Positions 34,352 through 43,659 of a stretch of 64,000 nucleotides of DNA are shown piece after piece; position 1 is the first letter of the stretch; each line of letters opens with the position of its first letter. The DNA is from Treponema pectinovorum (lineage in GTDB: Bacteria > Spirochaetota > Spirochaetia > Treponematales > Treponemataceae): positions 186,001-250,000 of the forward strand of contig NZ_UFQO01000004.1 in the NCBI RefSeq assembly GCF_900497595.1, written 5' to 3'. Position numbers and translations under genes: made by a program. The notes below the pieces were generated by a model that saw only the letters and a program-made list of their open reading frames with translations, had not been told where the DNA came from and did not search any database.

Positions 34352-35935
34352 ATGAAATTATCCAGAAAATCGGGAATTCTTGTTCATCCCACTTCTTTGC
34401 CAAATTCTTATGCAATCGGCACTTTCGGAAAAGCAGCCTTTGATTTTATTGACTATCTTTCACGCTCAAAAATTGGTCTTTGGCAGGTTTTGCCGCTGGG
34501 TCCTACGGGCTATGGTGACTCTCCTTATCAGGCATTTTCGGCCTTTGCGTTAAATCCTCTCCTTATAGATTTTGAAAATTTAGTGGAACGGCTTTGGGCA
34601 ACTCAAGATGAGGTTGAGATTCCGCCACACATAAAAAAAGATGGAAATATAGATTTTGGCTCGACTGTGATTTGGAAAACCGAAGTTCTAAAAAAAATTG
34701 CCTTTCGCATTCAAAAAAAAGGATTTTCTGCTGCAAAAGAATTTGAGCAGTTCTGCAAAGAAAACGATTTTTGGCTTAAGGATTACGCTGCTTTTATGAG
34801 CATAAAATCGCATTTTGAAGACAAGGGAATTTGGAACAAGGCTTGGTGCGAAGATTTGCGCCATCACGAAAAAAATGCAATAAGGGAGTGGGAAAAATCT
34901 CATGCTGAAGAAATTTTTTGCATAAAACTCACTCAATTTTTTGCTTTTACTCAATGGAATGAACTTCACGAATATGCAAAATTGAAAGATGTAGAAATAA
35001 TAGGCGATATGCCGATTTTCGTGAGTGCGGACAGCGCGGATGTTTGGGCAAATCAAAAGTTTTTTCAACTCGACGAAAATTCGCTTCCAAAATTTGTGGC
35101 TGGCGTTCCTCCAGATTATTTTAGTCCTACTGGGCAACTTTGGGGAAATCCTCTTTATAACTGGAAGGCACTCGCACAAGACGGCTATAGTTGGTGGATT
35201 TTGCGATTTAAAAAGATGTGCGAACTTTTTGACTACGTGCGGATAGATCATTTTAGAGGCTTTGACTCTTATTGGGCTGTAAAATACGGACAAAAGACCG
35301 CGGAAAAAGGACGCTGGTTAAAAGGTCCGGGCTTTGCTTTTTTTGAAAGCGTAAAAAAATCGCTTGGAGATTTACCGCTTTTGGCAGAAGACTTGGGCGA
35401 AATAAATGACAGCGTTCGCAATTTGCTTAAAAAGACGAATTTTCCAGGGATGAAAGTTTTGCAGTTTGGCTTTGATACAGCAGAAGCACAAAAAGGAGCT
35501 TTAATAAATTCATTTTTGCCGCATACATATACAAATCCAAATTCTGTTGCCTATACAGGAACTCACGATAACGACACGACTCAAGGGAGTCTTAACGCTA
35601 TGAGCGAAGAATGTTTGTGCCTTGTTGCAAGTTATGTCGAAGGTCGCGAGGTTTTTAAAGAAGAAGCAATTTCAATGCGAAACAGTGGAGAGTTGTGCAG
35701 AAAACTGGTTTCGCTCTGTTTTGCTAGTACAGCGGTGTTTGCTATAGTTCCTCTTCAAGACCTTTATAATTTTGGCTCTGATTGCAGAATGAACACTCCA
35801 GGAACTAGCTCTCAAAACTGGACTTGGCGAATGAGAAGCGACATGCTCTACGGAGAAATTGCAGAAGAAAAATCTCAATGGTTAAGAACGCTGAATATGC
35901 TTTATGCGCGCTGTGCCATAAAAACGGACAAGTAA
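34352..35935 (+). CDS. malQ: 4-alpha-glucanotransferase
   Basis: 527 residues, GH77. Catalytic residues lie in recognisable blocks: YVRIDHFRGF (nucleophile Asp), LAEDLGEI (general acid Glu) and TGTHDNDTTQG (transition-state Asp). GDMPIFVSADSADVWANQ is also typical. Transfers glucan chains in glycogen or maltodextrin use. Leader lacks a ribosome site, see promoter entry. Monocistronic by appearance. Confidence 0.96.
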   Translation: MKLSRKSGILVHPTSLPNSYAIGTFGKAAFDFIDYLSRSKIGLWQVLPLGPTGYGDSPYQAFSAFALNPLLIDFENLVERLWATQDEVEIPPHIKKDGNIDFGSTVIWKTEVLKKIAFRIQKKGFSAAKEFEQFCKENDFWLKDYAAFMSIKSHFEDKGIWNKAWCEDLRHHEKNAIREWEKSHAEEIFCIKLTQFFAFTQWNELHEYAKLKDVEIIGDMPIFVSADSADVWANQKFFQLDENSLPKFVAGVPPDYFSPTGQLWGNPLYNWKALAQDGYSWWILRFKKMCELFDYVRIDHFRGFDSYWAVKYGQKTAEKGRWLKGPGFAFFESVKKSLGDLPLLAEDLGEINDSVRNLLKKTNFPGMKVLQFGFDTAEAQKGALINSFLPHTYTNPNSVAYTGTHDNDTTQGSLNAMSEECLCLVASYVEGREVFKEEAISMRNSGELCRKLVSLCFASTAVFAIVPLQDLYNFGSDCRMNTPGTSSQNWTWRMRSDMLYGEIAEEKSQWLRTLNMLYARCAIKTDK

Positions 35936-36063
35936 AAAAAGAAAAAAACGCTTGTAACAAAAGCAGCTTTTGCATTATAAAATTTGGATAAATCTTTTAT
36001 CTTTTTGAGTTTATGTTTTAAATCAAAAATGAAGACGCATTCGTTAAAAATAGGAAATATTTT

Positions 36064-36639
36064 ATGGAGAAAAAAATCAACATCCTTTGGCAACTTTTTT
36101 GTTTGCTTTTTAAAGTTGGGCTTTTTACCTTTGGTGGCGGAATCGCAATGCTTCCAATTCTCGAGAGGGAACTTGTAGAAAAGCGCGGGTGGACAACTTC
36201 CAACGAACTTTTGGACTGGTTTGCAATAGGTCAGTCAACTCCGGGAATCATCGCTGTAAATGTTTCTACTTTTATAGGATATAAAAAGGCAGGCGTAGTC
36301 GGTGCCTGCGTTGCGACTTTTGCGATGGTTTTGCCTTCGATAATAATAATCACTATTATCGCAATTTTTATAAACAACTTTGCAGAACTCCTGTGGGTTC
36401 AAAAAGCGCTTCGCGGAATAAACGTTGCCGTTGCTGCAATATTGACCAATGCTGTATATAAATTTGCAAAAAAATCGGTAAAAGACGCCTTTGGTTTTTT
36501 TCTTTTGGTTTTAGCTTTTGTTTTAATCTTTGTGTTTAAAATTCCTACAGTCTGTGTAATTTTTGGAAGTTGTGTTCCAGGACTTGTGATTTTACTTTTT
36601 AAAGAAAAAGTTCTAAATCGTAAAGGAAAAAATGAATAA
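36064..36639 (+). CDS. Chromate transporter family protein, first half-size subunit
   Basis: 191 residues, about five to six membrane segments, one CHR domain. GLFTFGGGIAMLPILERELV then FAIGQSTPGIIAVNVSTFIG are the family signatures. Short-chain CHR proteins work as heterodimers of two adjacent genes; the partner follows after 45 nt. Substrate may be chromate/sulfate or another anion. Confidence 0.9.
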   Translation: MEKKINILWQLFCLLFKVGLFTFGGGIAMLPILERELVEKRGWTTSNELLDWFAIGQSTPGIIAVNVSTFIGYKKAGVVGACVATFAMVLPSIIIITIIAIFINNFAELLWVQKALRGINVAVAAILTNAVYKFAKKSVKDAFGFFLLVLAFVLIFVFKIPTVCVIFGSCVPGLVILLFKEKVLNRKGKNE

Positions 36640-36684
36640 AACTCAAGTTATTTTCTATTTATAAGACTTATTTTTGGAGAAATT

Positions 36685-37305
36685 ATGAGTGAATTTTTAA
36701 TGAATGAAATACAAAGTCAAACGATTCCGGGGCTTTTTTGTCTTGCAGGGCTATTTTTTTACATTGGACTAATAACTATAGGCGGAGGGCAGGTTGGAAT
36801 AACGATAATGCAGCAGATGCTTGTTGATAATTTTCCACTTTTGAGCGAAGAAAAATTTTTTAATATGGTTGCAATCTCTGAATCAACACCAGGGCCAATA
36901 GGCATAAATATGGCAACCTATGTGGGAACAGAATTGTACGGTGTTTTTGGAGGTGTAATTACAACTTTTGGTCAGGTTTTGCCTTCTCTCATAACTATAA
37001 TTTTGATTGTGCGTTTTTTCGGTAAATTTTCAGAGAAAAAAGGTGTGCAGGCAGCATTTTCGACCTTGCGTCCAGCGGTTTCTGGAGTTATAGCGGTTGC
37101 AGCTGCAAGAGTTTTGATTTTAGCGATGGTTACAATTCTTCCTTCTTTTAATGCTTTTATGATTTCAACCTGGCAAGGCGGAATAACATTAAGCGCTTTA
37201 AATGTGGTTTTCTATCTTTTGTGCCTTGTTCTTCTCTTTAAGACAGAATTTCATCCTGTTTTTATAGTTTTAGCAGGCGCGATATACGGAGTTTTCTTTT
37301 GTTAA
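36685..37305 (+). CDS. Chromate transporter family protein, second half-size subunit
   Basis: 206 residues. Contains the paired CHR motifs LITIGGGQVGITIMQQML and ISESTPGPIGINMATYVG. Ribosome site TTTGGAGA before the ATG. Together with the preceding gene it makes the split CHR pair, which in topology tends to be antiparallel to the first subunit. Confidence 0.9.
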   Translation: MSEFLMNEIQSQTIPGLFCLAGLFFYIGLITIGGGQVGITIMQQMLVDNFPLLSEEKFFNMVAISESTPGPIGINMATYVGTELYGVFGGVITTFGQVLPSLITIILIVRFFGKFSEKKGVQAAFSTLRPAVSGVIAVAAARVLILAMVTILPSFNAFMISTWQGGITLSALNVVFYLLCLVLLFKTEFHPVFIVLAGAIYGVFFC

Positions 37306-37331
37306 AATTAAAAAAACTTTGATACCTGTGC

Positions 37332-37337
37332 TACAAT
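37332..37337 (+). promoter_or_regulatory. -10 box of deoD, leaderless type
   Basis: TACAAT ends 6 nt before the ATG at 37344; no Shine-Dalgarno. Confidence 0.4.
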
Positions 37338-37343
37338 AAAACC

Positions 37344-38054
37344 ATGAGTACACATATAAATGCACCACAAGGCGCGATTGCAAAAAATATACTTCTTCCA
37401 GGGGATCCTTTAAGGGCAAAGTTTATAGCAGAAAATTTTCTTGAAAATCCAAAACTTTACAATGAAGTTCGTGGAATGTTAGGTTTTACTGGAACATACA
37501 AAGGTGTTCCAATAAGCGTGCAGGGAACAGGAATGGGGCAGCCTTCACTTTCTATCTATGTAACAGAGCTTTTTAAAGATTATGGAGTTGAAAACGCTAT
37601 AAGGGTTGGGACTTGTGGAGCGATTCAGGAAGATCTGGAACTGCGTGATACGATAATAGTAAATTCCGCATGCTCGGATTCTTCCTTGTTAAATCAGAGA
37701 TTTGAAAATCTTCATTTTGCACCAACTGCAGATTTTTCGCTTGTAAAAACGGCAGACCGAATTGCTCAATATATGAAGATAAGATATTCGGTTGGCTCTG
37801 TCGCATCTTCAGACTTTTTTTATGATATAAATTCCAACTGGAAAACCTGGGCAAAATACGGCGTTAAAGGAATCGAGATGGAAAGCGCAGAGCTTTTTAC
37901 GCTCGCAGCCCAATACAAAAGGCGAGCAATGGCAATAATGACCGTAAGCGATCACATTCTAAAAGGAACTCAAACCACAGCACAAGAAAGGCAAACTTCT
38001 TTTACGAACATGATGAGCCTTGCACTCCAGACAATAGTGGAAATAAATCGATAA
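37344..38054 (+). CDS. deoD: Purine nucleoside phosphorylase DeoD-type
   Basis: 236 residues, usual length. Phosphorolysis of purine (deoxy)nucleosides. Motifs: LLPGDPLRAKFIAE, YNEVRGMLGFTG, VQGTGMGQPS, RVGTCGAI, GIEMESAELF and TVSDHI. Last housekeeping gene before the cassette array. Confidence 0.95.
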   Translation: MSTHINAPQGAIAKNILLPGDPLRAKFIAENFLENPKLYNEVRGMLGFTGTYKGVPISVQGTGMGQPSLSIYVTELFKDYGVENAIRVGTCGAIQEDLELRDTIIVNSACSDSSLLNQRFENLHFAPTADFSLVKTADRIAQYMKIRYSVGSVASSDFFYDINSNWKTWAKYGVKGIEMESAELFTLAAQYKRRAMAIMTVSDHILKGTQTTAQERQTSFTNMMSLALQTIVEINR

Positions 38055-38089
38055 ATTAAATTGATTTTGATGACTGATGTGGCGTTTTT

Positions 38090-38229
38090 TTATAACAATG
38101 TGATTTTGATTATATCGGACACTTTGTTTCATTATTTAATGATTTATCTTTTATTGCTACGGAAAATGATGTCTTTAAGTTCCATGCTGAAGACTTTAAA
38201 CAGCTTTTCGGTTAAAAACAATGTTATAC
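38090..38229 (+). other. Possible degenerate attC site (site 0)
   Basis: TTATAAC (38090-38096) and GTTATAC (38223-38229) are candidate core boxes; adjacent ATGTGATTTT and AAAAACAAT pair with a small bulge. The length (140 bp) fits the long attC type. It would make mrr a true cassette. An ORF across this stretch has no family and is left out. Confidence 0.35.
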
Positions 38230-38272
38230 ACAGTCCCAATAATTTGATTAAAAAAAAAGGAGATATAAAAAT

Positions 38273-39190
38273 TTGAAAGAGATTCCCGATTATCAAACAT
38301 TAATGCTTCCTGTTTTAAAATGTGTTGCAGATGGAAATGAACATAAAATAAAAGATATAATTGAAAAACTTGCTGAAGAATTTTCACTGACGGAAGACGA
38401 GTTGGGAATTATGATTCCCAGTGGTACTCAAAGCGTTTTTTATAATCGTGTCGGATGGGCAAGAACATACTTAAAAAAAGCGAATCTTATAAATTCAGAA
38501 ACAAAAGGTTCTATAAAAATTACTGAAAGAGGAAAACAAATTTTAAAAGAAAATCCTCAAAAGATTGACAATAAATTCCTAAAACAATTTGATGAATTCG
38601 TAGAGTTTAGAAACAAAGTAAATCCCAAAAAAGAAAAAATAGACTTTGAAACTGAATATATAAATCAAACTCCAGAAGAATTAATTGATGGTGCATTTCA
38701 AGATTTTCAAAAATCATTAGCAGAAGAGTTGCTTGAAAAAATCAGAAAAGTAAATCCATCTTTTTTTGAACGATTAGTTGTCGCTTTACTTGTAAAAATG
38801 GGATATGGCGGTTCAATAAAAGATGCGGGAAGAGCAGTTGGAAAATCGGGAGATGAAGGAATAGACGGTATAATAAAAGAAGATAAATTAGGTTTGGATG
38901 TAATTTATATCCAGGCAAAAAGATGGAAAGAAAATAATATAATAGGACGTCCCGAAATTCAAAAATTTGTCGGTGCATTGGCTGGGCAAGGTGCGAAGAA
39001 AGGAATTTTTATAACAGCTTCATCGTTTTCAAAAGAAGCACAGGAATATAAACCGATGAATGATACGAAAGTCATTTTAATAGATGGAATTGAACTTGCA
39101 AATTTAATGATAGAATATAATTTAGGTGTTGCTCCTTTACATAGTTACGAGTTAAAAAGGATCGATAGTGATTATTTTGAGGAAGAATAA
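38273..39190 (+). CDS. mrr: Mrr-type restriction endonuclease
   Basis: 305 residues. N-terminal winged-helix domain (about 1-100: IPDYQTLMLPVLKCVADGNE, TERGKQIL) followed by a PD-(D/E)XK-type Mrr_cat domain with GDEGIDGII and VIYIQAKRW; the D-x(n)-QAK core is intact. TTG start with AGGAGAT upstream; family proteins begin at this point. Type IV enzymes of this kind cut DNA containing methylated bases. It directly precedes a decayed methyltransferase. Confidence 0.88.
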   Translation: MKEIPDYQTLMLPVLKCVADGNEHKIKDIIEKLAEEFSLTEDELGIMIPSGTQSVFYNRVGWARTYLKKANLINSETKGSIKITERGKQILKENPQKIDNKFLKQFDEFVEFRNKVNPKKEKIDFETEYINQTPEELIDGAFQDFQKSLAEELLEKIRKVNPSFFERLVVALLVKMGYGGSIKDAGRAVGKSGDEGIDGIIKEDKLGLDVIYIQAKRWKENNIIGRPEIQKFVGALAGQGAKKGIFITASSFSKEAQEYKPMNDTKVILIDGIELANLMIEYNLGVAPLHSYELKRIDSDYFEEE

Positions 39191-40012
39191 ATCATGATTC
39201 CAGTAAATTTTATGATTCAAAATTATATAAAGAATTAGAAAAAAAAGAACAAATTATTTCTGATATTGAAAATCCTTTTCCGAAAGAATTACTTGATTCA
39301 ATTATATTAGGCTCGTGTGAAAATATGAATAAAATACCCGATAATTCTTTGCATTTAATGATAACATCTCCTCCCCACAATGTATAAAAAGAATATGATG
39401 ATGATTTATCATTGGAAGAATATTTGAAACTTCTTGAGAATGCTTTTTCCGAAACATACCGGGTGCTTGTAAATGGAGGGAGGGCATGTATAAATATTGC
39501 AAATTTAGGACGCAAACCGTATATTCCATTATCAGATTATCTTTCAAAAATGATTATAGATATAGGTTTTAATATGCGAGGAGAAATTATCTGGAATAAG
39601 GCGGCAAGTGCCAGTCCTTCAACAGCATGGGGCAGTTGGCAAAGCGCATCAAACCCTACATTAAGAGATATTATTAGTTTTTTCAAAAGAAAATTATAAA
39701 CGCCAACAGTTACAAAAAGAAAACATCATACAGCGTGAAGAGTTTATGGAATGGACAAAGTCAATTTGGACAATGAATGCTGAAAGTGCAAAGAGGGTCG
39801 GACATCCGGCTCCTTTTCCGATCGAATTACCTTATAGATTGATTCAATTATATTCTTTTAAAAATGATATAGTTTTGGACCCTTTTATGGGCAGCGGAAC
39901 AACTGCTATAGGAGCTTTAAAATCTCAACGGCATTATATAGGATATGAAATAAATAATGATTATATAAATTTAGCAAATGAAAGGATTTATCCATATAAA
40001 ATTGATAATTAG
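39187..40012 (+). pseudogene. Decayed site-specific DNA methyltransferase
   Basis: Residual protein matches a type beta amino-methyltransferase: motif IV TSPPHNV, then target region, GRACINIANLGRKPYIPL, and later motif I DPFMGSGTTAIGAL. Three lesions are seen: the start codon position is ATA (39187), where ATG would give the classic ATGA overlap with mrr; an in-frame TAA at 39385 just after motif IV; and a frame change near 39665, probably a short deletion in the NPTLRD region. So the enzyme is likely inactive, unless errors in the sequence explain it. Confidence 0.8.
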
Positions 40013-40044
40013 TTGTTTGCATAGATTGTAATTACTTTCTTTTC

Positions 40045-40107
40045 GCCTAACCTTCGCTTAAACCTGACATTGCCTTTACGCAAATCCAGGTTAAGCAAGT
40101 GTTAGAC
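40045..40107 (+). other. attC site A
   Basis: R'' GCCTAAC (40045-40051) and R' GTTAGAC (40101-40107) fit the consensus RYYYAAC/GTTRRRY exactly. CGCTTAAACCTG pairs with CCAGGTTAAGC leaving one extra A unpaired. Length 63 bp. Confidence 0.85.
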
Positions 40108-40128
40108 GGACGGTTTGCGTGAGGAAAT

Positions 40129-40758
40129 ATGATAATTAAGAAAAAAGCATTTTATTCATCTTTACGTTTATACAACGAAATAAAAAACTACAATGTAACT
40201 GAATTACAAAATATTACAAGTCATCTGTGTGATTTAGTAATTTATAAATATATAAGTTCAGTATTACTGAACAAAGAACATTGCTCAATGGCAAACTTAC
40301 GAATGAATCAGTTATTTATTGATTTCTGTCAGTTTGAAAAGGACTATCCATTTTGTAAATCTGTTAAAACAGAAATTGTGGAACATGAAATGAATCTTAA
40401 CGATTCCGCTGTTTTATCATTTCCATGGAAAAAGGGCAGTGTTCTTTGGATGTTGCAAGAAATCCCAAACTCTGACTTTGTATGGAAAGAAGAGGTTTAT
40501 CATAGTATAACATTGGTAAAACCTTTTAATTTCTATTTTGTAAATAGTGGTAATCATTCTATAGCAGGTGGTCGAATAGCAAGAAAGGGAACCATAACAT
40601 GTAATGACGCAATAGATTATACAAACATAATCAGGACTTATGATTATGATGGCAAGTATTTTTATAATGAAATAAATAAACGATTAAATAAACCTTTCCT
40701 AAATGAATTTGGAGAACTATTTATTATTGGAAAAGTTTTACTTGAGAAAACCACCTAA
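40129..40758 (+). CDS. Cassette gene of unknown function (209 residues)
   Basis: Starts 22 nt after attC A with GAGG before the ATG. The protein is soluble, with conserved-looking FNFYFVNSGNHSIAGGRIAR (about 139-158) and a charged N-terminus. It loosely recalls DUF6710-type proteins from the SGNHS motif, but I cannot confirm this. The TAA stop (40756-40758) is formed by the R'' box of the next attC, a common feature of cassette genes. No catalytic motif recognised. Confidence 0.75.
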   Translation: MIIKKKAFYSSLRLYNEIKNYNVTELQNITSHLCDLVIYKYISSVLLNKEHCSMANLRMNQLFIDFCQFEKDYPFCKSVKTEIVEHEMNLNDSAVLSFPWKKGSVLWMLQEIPNSDFVWKEEVYHSITLVKPFNFYFVNSGNHSIAGGRIARKGTITCNDAIDYTNIIRTYDYDGKYFYNEINKRLNKPFLNEFGELFIIGKVLLEKTT

Positions 40759-40818
40759 CACCCGCTTCAACCTGACATTGCGGACTAGCCGCAAATGCAG
40801 GTTAAGCGAATGTTATGT
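40753..40818 (+). other. attC site B
   Basis: R'' ACCTAAC (40753-40759), R' GTTATGT (40812-40818). CGCTTCAACCTG pairs with CAGGTTAAGCG with one extra C unpaired; the centre forms TTGCGG-ACTAG-CCGCAA. 66 bp. Right after R' is a CACCCC-ACA-GGGGTG hairpin (40822-40836). Confidence 0.9.
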
Positions 40819-40880
40819 GGACACCCCACAGGGGTGCTGTTTTTGTGTTTATATAGAAATTTTAAAAGAAATATTGTATT

Positions 40881-42371
40881 ATGTGCACTATGAATCAGCC
40901 AACGCTTTTTGACATAAAAGAAAACCACACTGCAGAAAGTATATCAAATCCAAAAACTTATAAAGGTATTTATGCTTTTCATAAGTATTGGGGTAAGAAA
41001 CCTATTGAAAGTTTGAATTACTGCATAGAAAATTGTACGAATAAAAATGATATTGTTTTTGATCCGTTTTTAGGCTCCGGATTAATTTCTAAAGAAGCTC
41101 ATAATTTAGGCAGGCGTTTTTTAGGGATAGATATAAATCCTTTCTCGATTGAGCATACATTATTTTTACTGTCATTGCCAAAAGCAGAAGATTATAAAAA
41201 AGCAATAAATTTAATAAAGAAAACTGTATTGCCACAGATTTCAAAAAGTTATTCGTTGGAAAATAATGATGTTGCAACGCATTTTTTATGGTACAAAGAT
41301 ACATTGCAAGAAGTATGGACTAAAAATAATACTTCTCGAAAAAAAATACAGTTAAAACCTACAAAGTTTGATTTAAGTAAAATCAAGAAATTTGAAAGCT
41401 ATTCTATCAGGAATATTCGAAAAGGAACTTTTTTTGAAAACTCAAGGATAAATTCCTTGGAAAATATGACCGTATACGATTTATTTACAAAACGGGCATT
41501 GTATAATATTGATTTAATTCTCGATGAGATTAACAAGTTTTCTGGAGACTTAAAAAGAGCTTTGCAATTAACATTAACATCATCATCTGGACAAATGTCA
41601 AACATGGTGTTTGCTATTACAGGTCGCGGAAAAACTAAAAATCAACAATCAGAAAAAATCGAAGTTGGTAGTTGGGTTATTGGATTGTGGAGACCTGACT
41701 TACATTTTGAAATAAATGTCTGGAATTCTTTTGAAAACAGGGCTAACAAATTATATAAAGCATTGTTAGAGCAGGAGGCTTCTCCTGTATCATATAAAAA
41801 TACAGTTTCTGACTTTTATACAAAAAAAGCCGCGATAGGAATTATTCAAGGAAACTCAAAGAATGAATTGAAGAAAATACCATCTGAGTCTATAAAACTT
41901 ATTATTACAGACCCGCCACATAGTGACAGAATTCCTTATTTGGAGTTATGTGAAATGTGGAACTGCTTGTTGAATAAACAGTCTGATTTTTCAGAAGAGA
42001 TTGTTGTTTCAAATGCGAAAACTCGTAACAAAAATAAAGATGAATACTTGAATGACATGCGTGAAATTTTAACTGAATCATCGCGTATCCTAGCAAAAGA
42101 TGGTTATTTATTATTGTATTTTAATGCAAAAGATAAGAATGGCTGGAGCTTTTTTGATAGCATTGAAAAACAAAATTCTCTGGTTTATCTAGGTTCTTTT
42201 CCGATGGAATATTCTGCGAACTCTGTTGTGCAAGACAATAGAAAAGGAGCGATGAAATCCGATTATGTATTAGTTTTTAATCATTTAAAAACGGAAAAAA
42301 CGCTTGGCATATTCAATAAAATAAATGGTTGGACAAGTGATAAACCATTTAAGGATGTGAAAAATGCTTAA
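40881..42371 (+). CDS. DNA methyltransferase of a restriction-modification pair
   Basis: 496 residues. Methyltransferase motif I DPFLGSGLISKEAHNLG (about 55-70) comes before motif IV ITDPPHSDRIPYLEL (about 350), so the order is I-IV, unlike the decayed enzyme next door. DPPH replaces the more usual DPPY. N-terminal YAFHKYWGKKPIESLNY is typical of large adenine/cytosine-amino methylases that read W-G-K-K. Predicted to protect a site cut by the next gene's product. Start 40881 or in-frame ATG 40890; ribosome site weak. Overlaps the next gene by 8 nt. Confidence 0.8.
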   Translation: MCTMNQPTLFDIKENHTAESISNPKTYKGIYAFHKYWGKKPIESLNYCIENCTNKNDIVFDPFLGSGLISKEAHNLGRRFLGIDINPFSIEHTLFLLSLPKAEDYKKAINLIKKTVLPQISKSYSLENNDVATHFLWYKDTLQEVWTKNNTSRKKIQLKPTKFDLSKIKKFESYSIRNIRKGTFFENSRINSLENMTVYDLFTKRALYNIDLILDEINKFSGDLKRALQLTLTSSSGQMSNMVFAITGRGKTKNQQSEKIEVGSWVIGLWRPDLHFEINVWNSFENRANKLYKALLEQEASPVSYKNTVSDFYTKKAAIGIIQGNSKNELKKIPSESIKLIITDPPHSDRIPYLELCEMWNCLLNKQSDFSEEIVVSNAKTRNKNKDEYLNDMREILTESSRILAKDGYLLLYFNAKDKNGWSFFDSIEKQNSLVYLGSFPMEYSANSVVQDNRKGAMKSDYVLVFNHLKTEKTLGIFNKINGWTSDKPFKDVKNA

Positions 42372-43473
42372 TAATTTTAACAAATGGAAGTCTGTTTATG
42401 ATGTGGGAGAGTTGCTTCCCTTTACAGATAACAAAGAAGCACTGCTATGGCTAAAAGTTAAATCTATAGTACGAAAAGAAATTATCAATGAATTTTGTTC
42501 TGAAAATCAGATTTTTTTAGAAACAACTTCTTTAATAAAACAGTTTGAAGAACTCTTCAATTTGCTTACCACTAATGTAGATGAATCACATAAGAAACTT
42601 GATTCATACATTCTTTTTAAGAATGTACAAATCTTGAAGGAATTGGATCAAGAAAAGCTAGTTTCAGAACTTTATAAATTACAAAATTTTGAATGGGGTG
42701 GAGATTATCAGAATTCACTAGACAAATACTTGGTTAGTCATTATGTAAAAATCATTCAATCATTCGATGAATTAACTTCAAAATTTGATAAAGAAATAAA
42801 ACACGCTGTTCAGGGATATGTTTTAAACAGTTGGTATAATCACTGGTCAAGCATTTTAATTGAACATATTTTCAAATCTCATAAAATTGTATTGCCAACT
42901 GTAGGACAAATAAAAAGTGTAGATTTTTTTGTAAATCAAATACCTTTTGATTTGAAAGTCACTTACTTTCCTGCTGAATTCCTGAAAGCTCAAAGGAAAT
43001 TAAAAGGTTATCCCGTAGAATTAACTTACTTAAAGTCTAAGGCAAAAGAGCTTGGAATTACTTATGATAAGGATGCAAAGATAAATGAAATTCATTATGA
43101 AATTTCAGAAAAACTCAAGGATAGAAATTCAAAAGAAAGTTTAGAGGTCTTAAGCACACTTAAACAAGAAAATCTTGGTATTGTAAAAGAATGTATAAAA
43201 AATCCTAAATTACTTGCTAAATGGTTATATGAGAATCAAGGAGAAATGAGGTTTGGTTCTGAGAATCGTTTATTTTTGGTTTTAATAGATACAGATGATT
43301 TTTCTGCTTCTTGGAAATTAAAAAGAAATTTAGATTTATTAAAGCCGTCAATTTATAATTATTTGAATAATTTTGACAAAAAATCTTTGAATGATATGAA
43401 AATTGATTTCACCTTTCAAGGTAAATCTAAAATTTATACAACTTATGCAGATGTAATTTTTGTATTGAAGTAA
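42364..43473 (+). CDS. Putative type II restriction endonuclease
   Basis: 369 residues, no full family match. The stretch SILIEHIFKSHKIVLPTVG followed by SVDFFVNQIPFDLKVTYFP (about 177-196) has the E...D-x(n)-D-x-K spacing of a PD-(D/E)XK nuclease. Overlap with the methyltransferase by 8 nt and shared cassette make a restriction partner the best reading. Function inferred from context and motif. Confidence 0.6.
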   Translation: MLNNFNKWKSVYDVGELLPFTDNKEALLWLKVKSIVRKEIINEFCSENQIFLETTSLIKQFEELFNLLTTNVDESHKKLDSYILFKNVQILKELDQEKLVSELYKLQNFEWGGDYQNSLDKYLVSHYVKIIQSFDELTSKFDKEIKHAVQGYVLNSWYNHWSSILIEHIFKSHKIVLPTVGQIKSVDFFVNQIPFDLKVTYFPAEFLKAQRKLKGYPVELTYLKSKAKELGITYDKDAKINEIHYEISEKLKDRNSKESLEVLSTLKQENLGIVKECIKNPKLLAKWLYENQGEMRFGSENRLFLVLIDTDDFSASWKLKRNLDLLKPSIYNYLNNFDKKSLNDMKIDFTFQGKSKIYTTYADVIFVLK

Positions 43474-43478
43474 AAAAC

Positions 43479-43541
43479 ACATAACCCCCGCTTCAGCCTG
43501 CCATTGCCTTTACGGCAATGCAGGTTAAGCGGTAGTTAAAT
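43479..43541 (+). other. attC site C
   Basis: R'' ACATAAC (43479-43485) and R' GTTAAAT (43535-43541). CGCTTCAGCCTG pairs with CAGGTTAAGCG; centre ATTGCC-TTTAC-GGCAAT. 63 bp, six nt after the endonuclease stop. Confidence 0.85.
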
Positions 43542-43659
43542 TACCCCACCTAAAAGCGGGCAAGAGAAAATATTTATTCAGATAATATGCATATTGATGT
43601 AATCAAAATTATAAGTATTAGTTTGTAAATATTGTTATTATATCGAGAGGAGTAAAAAT

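Noticed and set aside
38061-38276. 71-residue ORF before mrr
   Set aside because: TTG start without a ribosome site, no recognisable family, and it lies across the candidate attC site 0.
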